NCBI GenBank assembly: GCA_900543585.1
Contig: UQRP01000062.1
Location: forward strand, 1 to 5,713
Direction of reading: 5' to 3'
DNA from: an uncultured Prevotella sp.
GTDB lineage: Bacteria; Bacteroidota; Bacteroidia; Bacteroidales; Bacteroidaceae
Length of the DNA: 5,713 nt
Positions 1 to 5,713 of the stretch are shown here, in pieces (position 1 is the first letter of the stretch; the number at the start of each line of letters is the position of its first letter). A program made the position numbers and the translations under genes. The notes under the pieces are model-generated. The model was not told where the DNA came from and did no database searches. It saw nothing but the letters and a program-made list of their open reading frames with translations.

Positions 1-190
1 TGATGACACGGATGTGGTCGTTGTTCTGGCTCTCCTCCACGGGCAGCAGGACGTAACGGTCTGTCGTGGGCACGCGGACCATCACATGGTCGTCGGCGAG
101 CACCATTGTCTTAAGCTTTTGCGCCGGCTGAGCTGACAAGTGGGCTGCCAACAGGAGGAAAACCGATAATAAAAAGCAATAATGTTTCAT
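1..190 (-). CDS. GH32-type fructan hydrolase, N-terminal fragment (probable DUF4980 domain), 3' part outside window
   Basis: Only the first 63 codons are visible; the frame is open to the window edge. Translation starts MKHYCFLLSV, has a hydrophobic core to about residue 18, and a probable signal peptidase I site after LSA (residue 20), before QPAQKL. No cysteine lies at the cleavage site, so the mature protein should be periplasmic rather than a lipoprotein. The mature part (VMVRVPTTDRYVLLPVEES, about residues 37-55) resembles the small N-terminal beta domain (DUF4980 in Pfam, from memory) that precedes the GH32 propeller in many Bacteroidota fructanases. Such enzymes hydrolyse beta-fructosidic bonds in levan, inulin or their oligosaccharides. 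The GH32 catalytic residues are beyond the edge and cannot be checked. The ATG follows an in-frame-tail TAG by 4 nt; there is no strong Shine-Dalgarno sequence. Assignment rests on the short N-terminus plus the fructan-type neighbours, so it is probable, not certain. Confidence 0.7.
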   Translation of the reverse strand, partial: MKHYCFLLSVFLLLAAHLSAQPAQKLKTMVLADDHVMVRVPTTDRYVLLPVEESQNNDHIRVI

Positions 191-194
191 AACT

Positions 195-293
195 CTATTT
201 CCGGTTGAAGTCAATGGCATCAGTTTGCAGGTCCTCGTTCCAGATGCTGAACCTTTTTGCGTGGAACTGGCCTGAATAACTGTTGCCGTTATT
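195..293 (-). other. in-frame coding-like tail after the stop of the GH32-like gene (possible relic of its C-terminus)
   Basis: This is nearly the whole 103-nt gap between the GH32-like gene and the next gene. Read in the frame of the upstream gene, directly after its TAA (296-294), it gives 32 sense codons beginning NNGNSYSGQF and ending DAIDFNRK, then TAG at 197-195, four bases before the ATG at 190. Counted by hand, G/C occupies 13 of 32 first, 11 of 32 second and 21 of 32 third codon positions, the pattern expected of coding DNA at moderate G+C with GC-rich third positions. It has no in-frame ATG, so it is unlikely to be a separate gene. An open run of 32 codons alone is not rare by chance; the periodicity and the tight junction to the next gene are the better evidence. 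Inference: the ancestral protein was about 561 residues and a substitution created the TAA. Confidence 0.5.
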
Positions 294-1880
294 TTAATAT
301 TGTCTCACCTCCACATTGCTCACGTCTATGGTACCTCCATAGCTGTTGATGCTCCAGCAGTTCTTTTGAATTCCATAGATGCGATTGGTATAGCAGGCAA
401 CATCGTTGATGTACATGACGCACACGCTGTTGTCTGTATATATGGTAATGTGATAGGTGTTGTCGTCAGGACGGTTGAAGTTGTATCCGTCTATACCAGG
501 GATGAATCCAGCTCCTTCGTCGCCTTCCTCTTCGAAGTTGATTTTGCGTTTGTTGTCGTTTTCAGGATTGACGATGAGAGAGTAATACTTCTTAGAGTCG
601 CTGCCCCTCACCAGTGAAATGCCGAAGCGGTCGGTATTGCCACTGGTCTTCACCGTGAAAGATATGCGGTTGCAGACTCCCAACCGGTTGAAGAGCACAT
701 TGGCATTGCCTGCAAGCTGGAAGCTATTGTCGCCTTTGGCTACAGCTCCCTCACTCAGAGACTCAGCTTTGACGGTCGTCACCTTATTATATTTATTTCT
801 GATACCCTGAACCTCGCCTAAAGTCAGCGTGCCGTCGTTGTGCTGTATGATACGTTGCATGACGAGGTTGCCAGCCCATTCCGGTTCATCAGGATAGGCT
901 CCTACAGCGGTGTTGTTTCTCCCCGACCTTGTGGGGCACCATCCCCAGATGTATCTGTTGGTGCCGTCGGATGCCGTCTTTCCTGCGTAGAAACCTCGGC
1001 TGTCAAGGAATCCCTCATGGTCGTCGGGCCACAGGCCGGCATCATGGGCCGTGCAAGCTTTCAGCTCATCGAGCGTCTTGCCCTTGAAATACTGCACCCG
1101 CCGCACGGCAGCATGCTTCTCACTGTAGACCAGATACCACCAGTCACCCATCTTGAACACATCCGGGCACTCGTAGAATCGGTCCCACATCATGTTCATA
1201 AATTGCCCATTACTTGTCCAGCTCTTCAAGTCGTCAGAGAGGAACTCAGCCAGCGTGCCTTTGTTGTTGGCTGTTGTCGACACGATCATGTGCCACTTGC
1301 CATCATCACCTTTGAAGACAAAGGGGTCGCGGAAGTCATTACGGCTGTAGCCATAGTCGATGCCGCGCAGCAAGAAGGTACGGCTCTTGGTCCATGTCTT
1401 GAAATCCGTAGAGGAAGCCATCATCACGGCCTCGCCACAGTCTTCAGCTGTCGGCTGGTATTTGTTGCCGGTAAAGAAAGTGTAATACTTCCCGTCGGCG
1501 TCATTATACACGGTGGAGCCCGTTCCTAAGGCTGCATCCTGCTCCTGTAGTCCCCCACAGGGAATCAGCTCTCCTAATGCGGTATAGCTGGCCCCGTCTG
1601 TTGTGGACAGTCCCCAAATAGGGTGGTAGGTGCCCGTCTGGTTGGGTCGGAAATCCTGAAGATAGAGAATCTTGAAATCCCCGGCCTTAGGGTCATAGAA
1701 GGGCATAGGGTCGCCTACATAGCCTACCGAAGGCTTATAATAGGTGTCCTGGCTCTGGGCATCAGTAGAAGCAAAGTAAGTCGTTGTCGACCAGTCCTTT
1801 GTCTCTACTGTTGCATCGTCGCTGCTGCAGGCTGTCATAGCCATAGCAGCCATCAAAGTAGCAAATATCATTGGTTTCAT
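294..1880 (-). CDS. GH32-like surface lipoprotein, probable fructan hydrolase
   Basis: 528 residues. The N-terminus is a lipoprotein signal peptide with lipobox MTAC (Cys18); the following SSDD resembles the acidic lipoprotein export signal of Bacteroidota, so the protein probably sits on the cell surface. A five-bladed propeller of the GH32 clan is indicated by three spaced acidic motifs: GDPMPFY with Asp57 (nucleophile position), RDPFVF with Asp185 (transition-state stabiliser) and YECPDVF with Glu237 (acid/base). Further GH32-like stretches are GFLDSRGFYAG (290-300), IWGWCP (311-316) and EWAGNL (334-339). Residues about 375-528 look like the C-terminal beta-sandwich. The nucleophile motif departs from the usual WMNDPNG, so specificity, or even activity, is uncertain. 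Its likely role is to cut levan or inulin outside the cell before SusC/SusD uptake. The start is 11 nt after the upstream stop, with no Shine-Dalgarno; Met4 is an alternative start. The reading frame resumes after the stop (see 195-293). GH32 type is fairly secure; endo versus exo action is not visible. Confidence 0.85.
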   Translation of the reverse strand: MKPMIFATLMAAMAMTACSSDDATVETKDWSTTTYFASTDAQSQDTYYKPSVGYVGDPMPFYDPKAGDFKILYLQDFRPNQTGTYHPIWGLSTTDGASYTALGELIPCGGLQEQDAALGTGSTVYNDADGKYYTFFTGNKYQPTAEDCGEAVMMASSTDFKTWTKSRTFLLRGIDYGYSRNDFRDPFVFKGDDGKWHMIVSTTANNKGTLAEFLSDDLKSWTSNGQFMNMMWDRFYECPDVFKMGDWWYLVYSEKHAAVRRVQYFKGKTLDELKACTAHDAGLWPDDHEGFLDSRGFYAGKTASDGTNRYIWGWCPTRSGRNNTAVGAYPDEPEWAGNLVMQRIIQHNDGTLTLGEVQGIRNKYNKVTTVKAESLSEGAVAKGDNSFQLAGNANVLFNRLGVCNRISFTVKTSGNTDRFGISLVRGSDSKKYYSLIVNPENDNKRKINFEEEGDEGAGFIPGIDGYNFNRPDDNTYHITIYTDNSVCVMYINDVACYTNRIYGIQKNCWSINSYGGTIDVSNVEVRQY

Positions 1881-1891
1881 GGTGTGCAGAG

Positions 1892-3280
1892 TTATTTGTT
1901 CATAAGATAGTTGAAAGCATTCTTTGTCAGCCTTGCCACATTGTCATGGTAGATCTCATTGGGCACGGTAGCCACGCTGTACCAGTCGTAGCATCCGGAG
2001 CCGATACACAGGATGTCTCCCTTGGATGCTGTAGCCGGGAATTCCCATGCCACGATAGCTCCGTCACCACCATAGGCCAGGTCTATGCCTCCCGTCTTGT
2101 TGCGCCATGCGGCATAGTCGGTGTATCCGCCCCAATCAGTCCCGATGTGCCACTGTGCCGTAGAGTTGGTGATGCGATAGCCAGCGTCGCAGGTGTACAC
2201 GGCGTTGGCCTCTCCATCCTTCATCACGAGGTTTTGGAAGAGCGGGTGAGCGTTATGTCCCTGTATGAAGAAGCTCCACGGGCCTTTTACCGTCTCAGCA
2301 TCAGCCTCATTCTGTCCCCAGCAGTTGTTGGGGCACGCATCATTGGCAACGGCGCCGATCTCAGCCGGCATGTTGGTGGCGAAGCGTGTGAAGAGGAACG
2401 AGCCGCCATTGTTATAGTAATCACGCAATGCCACAGCGGCATTGACAGCGGCCGGAGCTGCCTTCTCAAAAGCCTCCTTGCCGTCGACACCACCATCCTT
2501 ATGGAAATGCCACCAGATGACTTTACAGTCAGAGAGGTCTACCATTCCGTTCTTGATGTCTTCGAAGGAAGCATAAAGGGAGTTGGGGATATTAGCCAGC
2601 ATCCAGTTGCATGCCGTTTGCTCCTCGATATTGAGCTGGTCGACGGACTGAGCCAGTCCGACATAGATTGCCGATGGCTTTCCGATGGCTCTCACGGTGA
2701 CGGTGTAAGTAGCGGAGGCCGTATTGTTGGTAACGGTATATTCTACCGGATGTGTGAAGTCGGTAGCCACACCATTTTCCGGAGATACCGTAGCGTTGGC
2801 GCTGAGGGTTATGTTCGGTGTGAGGCTGTTGAGGTTGAGCGTATTGGGTACGTAGACGGAGATGGTCTTCTGCTCCTCATTGATGATGCCGACATACGTA
2901 TTGTTTATCTTGAATGACGTTATCTTGGCTTCATCGTGCAGTGCCGAGATGGTCCAGTCAAGGAACACATCGCCGTTAGTGACATGCATGACCTGTGGTG
3001 AAAGCAGGTTGAGGGCATCGCCCTCCTTGATGTTACTTTCAGCCCCATCACTCAGGCTCAGGGCTGAAATCTTCATATTGCTGACATCGTAGGCTTCCGG
3101 TACTCTTACCGTGACGGTGCGTGCGGACTTGTCGATGGTACCCTCATAGTTGTCAGCTTTCAGAGCAGTGATGTCACAATTGCCGTCGAGCAGCAGATCA
3201 GAGACGTTGGAGTCGGAGCAGGCCGAGAAAGCCAACATCATGACAGCTGCATATATAATAGAAAAAATCTTTGTCTTCAT
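1892..3280 (-). CDS. DUF4960-type surface glycan-binding lipoprotein (SusE-position protein of a fructan PUL)
   Basis: 462 residues from the chosen ATG at 3280. An upstream in-frame ATG at 3289 would add MVT and overlap the susD stop. I prefer 3280 because AGGAGA (3295-3290) lies 9 nt before it but abuts the 3289 ATG. The signal peptide ends in lipobox FSAC (Cys21), then SDSN. Two tandem Ig-like modules follow, about residues 36-113 and 119-197. They share the pattern of a short hydrophobic strand, a TID/IIN turn, TVTVRVP or TISVYVP, then a G-containing loop; similar modules (DUF5018-like) are common in Bacteroidota surface proteins. Residues about 203-462 match what I recall of DUF4960, a domain found beside SusD in fructan loci, possibly with a glutamine-amidotransferase-like fold (segments CKVIWWHFHKDGG, GGSFLFTRFA, DILCIGSGCYDWY). 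No catalytic function is evident. By position it corresponds to BT1761 of the B. thetaiotaomicron levan locus, so surface fructan binding is the best inference. It is probably translationally coupled to susD. Confidence 0.8.
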   Translation of the reverse strand: MKTKIFSIIYAAVMMLAFSACSDSNVSDLLLDGNCDITALKADNYEGTIDKSARTVTVRVPEAYDVSNMKISALSLSDGAESNIKEGDALNLLSPQVMHVTNGDVFLDWTISALHDEAKITSFKINNTYVGIINEEQKTISVYVPNTLNLNSLTPNITLSANATVSPENGVATDFTHPVEYTVTNNTASATYTVTVRAIGKPSAIYVGLAQSVDQLNIEEQTACNWMLANIPNSLYASFEDIKNGMVDLSDCKVIWWHFHKDGGVDGKEAFEKAAPAAVNAAVALRDYYNNGGSFLFTRFATNMPAEIGAVANDACPNNCWGQNEADAETVKGPWSFFIQGHNAHPLFQNLVMKDGEANAVYTCDAGYRITNSTAQWHIGTDWGGYTDYAAWRNKTGGIDLAYGGDGAIVAWEFPATASKGDILCIGSGCYDWYSVATVPNEIYHDNVARLTKNAFNYLMNK

Positions 3281-3282
3281 CG

Positions 3283-5022
3283 TTACCATTCTCCTATGTT
3301 TTGAGTGTAATGTCCATTGGAAGCAGCTATCTGAGCATACGGAATGGGCAGGTATTCGTTTTTGTTCTTAGTGAAATGAGCCGCAGTGTAGATGGAGCAG
3401 TCGTTGGCTTCCTCGGCATAGTATTTGTTAAGGACGCTGTCGGCTTCTCCCCAGCGCACAAGGTCGAAGAATCGCTCGCTCTCCATACCCATCTCCAGTC
3501 GGCGCTCCATCTTGACAATCTTCAGCGCCTGTGTCTGGTCGTAGGAGCCCGTATAGGTCGATATGTTCATCTTCACGCCATAGTCGTGCTGATAGTTGGC
3601 AATGACGCTGGTGCTTTGCTTGGCGCGCTGACGCAGTTGGTTGACAATTCTGATCGCTTCAGGGATACGTCCGTCGTTGAGCTGAACAAGCGCTTCGGCC
3701 CGTTCCAGGAGAACGTCGGCATAGCGGAAAACGATACGGTTCTCGGATGTTCCCCACCAGGAACCTTTGATGAGATAGGTACCGACCAGGTCTGGGTCGA
3801 TGTTCTGCTTGAGCGTAACATAGTGACCATAGAGCCCATTAGACCGGCTCCAGGTGGCGCTGTTGTCCATCATGTATTTCGGATTGAACTCATAGGGCAG
3901 TCCCGGCATACCTACTGTGAGGAAGAGTCGTGGATCAGCATAGTCAGTGGCCATGTTGTAGTTTTTCTGATTGTAGGTGTCGAGCAGCGGCAGTCCGTTG
4001 GCATCCGTGCGGAAGGCGTTGACGAGATTCTGACTTGGCTTATAGAAGTCGCAGCCACCGTCGGTAACTCCTGCTATATTGGGAACGATCAGGCCGTAGC
4101 TCCAGTTGAGGTTACCATATTTGGTACCATCGTTCTTAGAATACTGCATGGCCCAGATACTCTCCTTTCCGTTCTCATACTGCTCTTCCGGACGGAAGTT
4201 GTTGTGGAAGTCACTCTCCAGTCCATATCCTCCGGCCGTGTAGATGGCGGGGTCGCTGTATTCCACGACTTTGGCCAGGTCTTCCTTGTTGATGCTCGTC
4301 ACCTCATTGGTGTTGGGGTCGTCCTGATGGTAAGCCTTGTAAAGGTAGACTTTGGTAAGGAAAGCGGCAGCAGCAGCCTTTGTAGGCCGGCCTTTGTCAG
4401 CCTGGGTGACGGGCAATGTCTTATAGGCTTCCTCCAAGTCGTCGATGATGAGCTGCCAGCCTTCGTCATTGCTATACTGTCTGTTGGAAAGCTCATTATA
4501 CTGTTGCGTGGTGAGATGCTCATCCATGATGAATGGAATGTTCTTGTACAATCTCTTGAGCAGGAAATGCCCATAGGCGCGCAGGAACTTCATCTCCGCG
4601 ATGCGCTCATTCTTGAGCGGATAGGTAGACTCATTGGTCTGGTCGAGCAGTGCAATGGCTGTGTTGACACGTGAGATGCAGTTGTACAACCGTTGCCACA
4701 TGTCACTGATATTCCAGTTTGTAGTCAGAATGCCCTGTGAGATTTCAAGCTGGTGGAACACGTCACCGTCGCTGGTGCCATTACCGCCTTTATAAGCGTC
4801 ATCACTGCGAACATCATAGTTCCACATAGAGAAAGACGAATTAATGTCTTCAGCGGAAATCCAAACGGCATAGGCAGAAATGACAAGATTATCGACATAT
4901 TGGGATGACTTCACCTGATCATCCGTCAGCACACCTTGCGGCGTCTGCTTGTCAAGGAAGTCGGAGCAGCTGGCCGTCAGCAAACTTATGGCCAAGGCTC
5001 CTATATATATGGACTTTTTCAT
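3283..5022 (-). CDS. susD-like: SusD-like outer-membrane glycan-binding lipoprotein (RagB/SusD family)
   Basis: Complete, 579 residues, within the family's usual 500-600. The signal peptide MKKSIYIGALA ends in lipobox TASC (Cys19), followed by SDFLDKQTP, the standard SusD mature N-terminus. Family hallmarks in order: EMKFLRAYGHFLLKRLY (143-159) and RPTKAAAAAFLTKVYLYKA (212-230), the TPR-like helices; FRYADVLLERAEAL (432-445) with EAIRIVNQLRQRA (455-467); ERRLEMGMESERFFDLVRWG (506-525); and the C-terminal EYLPIPYAQI (556-565) with YTQNIGEW (572-579). SusD proteins lid the SusC barrel at the cell surface and capture oligosaccharides for import. The aromatic ligand site cannot be placed from sequence alone, so fructan specificity is inferred from neighbours. 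The ATG lies 18 nt after the susC stop, with an AT-rich leader and no Shine-Dalgarno, common in Bacteroidota. The gene ends 2 nt before the preferred start of the next gene, consistent with one mRNA. Confidence 0.96.
   Translation of the reverse strand: MKKSIYIGALAISLLTASCSDFLDKQTPQGVLTDDQVKSSQYVDNLVISAYAVWISAEDINSSFSMWNYDVRSDDAYKGGNGTSDGDVFHQLEISQGILTTNWNISDMWQRLYNCISRVNTAIALLDQTNESTYPLKNERIAEMKFLRAYGHFLLKRLYKNIPFIMDEHLTTQQYNELSNRQYSNDEGWQLIIDDLEEAYKTLPVTQADKGRPTKAAAAAFLTKVYLYKAYHQDDPNTNEVTSINKEDLAKVVEYSDPAIYTAGGYGLESDFHNNFRPEEQYENGKESIWAMQYSKNDGTKYGNLNWSYGLIVPNIAGVTDGGCDFYKPSQNLVNAFRTDANGLPLLDTYNQKNYNMATDYADPRLFLTVGMPGLPYEFNPKYMMDNSATWSRSNGLYGHYVTLKQNIDPDLVGTYLIKGSWWGTSENRIVFRYADVLLERAEALVQLNDGRIPEAIRIVNQLRQRAKQSTSVIANYQHDYGVKMNISTYTGSYDQTQALKIVKMERRLEMGMESERFFDLVRWGEADSVLNKYYAEEANDCSIYTAAHFTKNKNEYLPIPYAQIAASNGHYTQNIGEW
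3290..3295 (-). promoter_or_regulatory. Shine-Dalgarno-like AGGAGA inside the susD 3' end, for the DUF4960-type gene
   Basis: The minus strand reads AGGAGA at 3295-3290, within the last codons of susD. It is 9 nt before the ATG at 3280 but directly adjacent to the ATG at 3289, so it supports 3280 as the start. It stands out because the other complete junctions in this operon lack such a motif. It could be chance, since Bacteroidota rely little on Shine-Dalgarno pairing. Confidence 0.45.
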
Positions 5023-5040
5023 GGTTGTATCTATTATATA

Positions 5041-5713
5041 TTAGAAAGTTACATTAACTCCGAACGTGATGTTCAAAGGAATCGGGTAGCCATAGTTGGG
5101 GTTCTCAGGGTCGACCCCGGTAAAGCTTGATGAGTGAATCGTGAGCAGATTTTGTGCACTGACATAGAATCTTAACCGCTGCATATACAGTTTCTTTGCA
5201 AAGTTCTCAGGCACATTATAGCCAAGTTGTATGGTGCGCAACTTCAGATAGGAGCCGTTTTCAACCCAGTAGGAAGAGACCCGCTTCTCATTGTTGTTGT
5301 CACTCAGAGAGAGTGCCGGGATATCGCTGTTGGGATTAGCGGGGCTCCAGGCATCGAGCAGACGTGTGCCCTTGTTGAGGAATCCGATGTTCAGTCCTGC
5401 CCAGATATCGGTCTCCTTCTTTAAGTCGGAGATGATGTCTACCCCTTGGACGCCCTGCCAGAACATCGTGAAGTCGAACTGCTTATATTGCAGATAGATG
5501 TTCAGACCATAGGTGAAGTCGGGCACGGGATTGTATATCCAGTCCTGATCGGCTTCTGTTATCACGTTGTCGCCATTGAGGTCTTTCCATCTGATACGTC
5601 CCAGAGCAGCACCTTCCTGCTTGGCGTGGTTGTCGATTTCTTCCTGACTCTTGAAGATACCGTCGGCGACATATCCCACCTGAGCCCCCATAGGATGTCC
5701 AATGACGCTCTTC
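5041..5713 (-). CDS. susC-like: SusC-like TonB-dependent outer-membrane transporter, C-terminal fragment
   Basis: The frame is open at the window edge and the last 223 residues are visible; full SusC proteins are about 1,000 residues, so the signal peptide, carboxypeptidase-like domain, TonB box and plug lie outside. The visible start KSVIGHPMGAQVGYVADGIF, then SQEEID, is the characteristic SusC stretch after the mid-barrel. Residues 44-56 (DLNGDNVITEADQ) form an EF-hand-like acidic loop frequently seen at this place in SusC proteins, a possible calcium site. Next come barrel segments such as PVPDFTYGLNIYLQYK, WVENGSYLKLRTIQLGYNVP and LRFYVSAQNLLTI, and the aromatic C-terminal end NVTF typical of outer-membrane beta-barrels recognised by the BAM machinery. 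It imports oligosaccharides captured by the SusD partner, encoded 18 nt downstream, using TonB-ExbBD energy. Substrate specificity is inferred from the GH32-type genes of the operon. An ATG at 5691 is internal to the protein, not a start. Confidence 0.95.
   Translation of the reverse strand, partial: KSVIGHPMGAQVGYVADGIFKSQEEIDNHAKQEGAALGRIRWKDLNGDNVITEADQDWIYNPVPDFTYGLNIYLQYKQFDFTMFWQGVQGVDIISDLKKETDIWAGLNIGFLNKGTRLLDAWSPANPNSDIPALSLSDNNNEKRVSSYWVENGSYLKLRTIQLGYNVPENFAKKLYMQRLRFYVSAQNLLTIHSSSFTGVDPENPNYGYPIPLNITFGVNVTF

Noticed and set aside
275..293. Inverted repeat AATAAC / GTTATT with a 7-nt loop just after the GH32-like stop (minus strand), considered as a terminator.
   Set aside because: The stem is only 6 bp with one G-C pair and has no following T tract. 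It sits in the coding-like tail, and the next gene continues in the same direction.
840..1529. A 229-codon open frame on the plus strand opposite the GH32-like gene.
   Set aside because: The minus-strand frame carries all three GH32 acidic motifs, and the antisense translation has no family-like features.
1871..2917. A 348-codon open frame on the plus strand opposite the DUF4960-type gene.
   Set aside because: Shadow of the real minus-strand gene: no plausible start context, no signal peptide or domain, and low-complexity composition.
3271..4674. A 467-codon open frame on the plus strand, antisense to susD.
   Set aside because: It lies opposite a gene with clear SusD motifs, and its translation is rich in Val, Ile and Leu without recognisable domains. 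It is an effect of the codon bias of the real gene.
5023..5040. AT-rich 18-nt gap between susC and susD, considered as a promoter.
   Set aside because: It is too short to hold the Bacteroidota -33 TTTG and -7 TAnnTTTG elements, which I do not see there; co-transcription with susC is simpler.
5041..5691. A complete 216-residue protein starting at the ATG at 5691.
   Set aside because: The frame is open upstream to the window edge and encodes SusC-typical residues (KSVIGHP) before this Met, so the protein is the end of a larger transporter.

Overview
The window is part of a polysaccharide utilization locus (PUL) from a member of the Bacteroidota. The support is a SusC/SusD pair, several Bacteroidota-type lipoprotein signal peptides, and gene junctions mostly lacking Shine-Dalgarno sequences. 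Moderate G+C and the protein flavour suggest a Prevotella-like (Prevotellaceae) genome, but the genus cannot be fixed from this sequence alone. The likely substrate is a fructan (levan or inulin), because two successive genes look like glycoside hydrolase family 32 (GH32).

Everything is encoded on the minus strand, so transcription runs from high to low coordinates. In that order: the C-terminal ~223 residues of a SusC-like TonB-dependent transporter (5713-5041, 5' part outside the window); a complete SusD-like glycan-binding lipoprotein (5022-3283); a lipoprotein with two Ig-like modules and a DUF4960-type domain, probably a surface glycan-binding protein (3280-1892); a GH32-like lipoprotein (1880-294); and the first 63 codons of a second GH32-type enzyme (190-1, truncated by the window edge). 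Junctions are 18, 2, 11 and 103 nt, so this is almost certainly one operon whose promoter lies upstream of susC, outside the window.

Working model, by analogy with the Bacteroides thetaiotaomicron levan locus (BT1763-BT1759), which has the same order of gene types: the surface GH32 lipoprotein and the DUF4960 lipoprotein bind and cut the polymer, SusD delivers oligosaccharides to SusC, SusC imports them with TonB energy, and the second, non-lipidated GH32 releases fructose in the periplasm.

The least expected signal is at the only long junction (191-293). Directly after the TAA of the GH32-like gene, the same reading frame stays open for 32 codons, shows coding-like codon periodicity, and ends in TAG four bases before the next ATG. 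This suggests that the gene was once about 561 codons long and has acquired an in-frame stop. The GH32-like protein also has an atypical nucleophile motif (GDPMP rather than NDPNG). I saw no RNA gene, mobile element, CRISPR array or convincing terminator.
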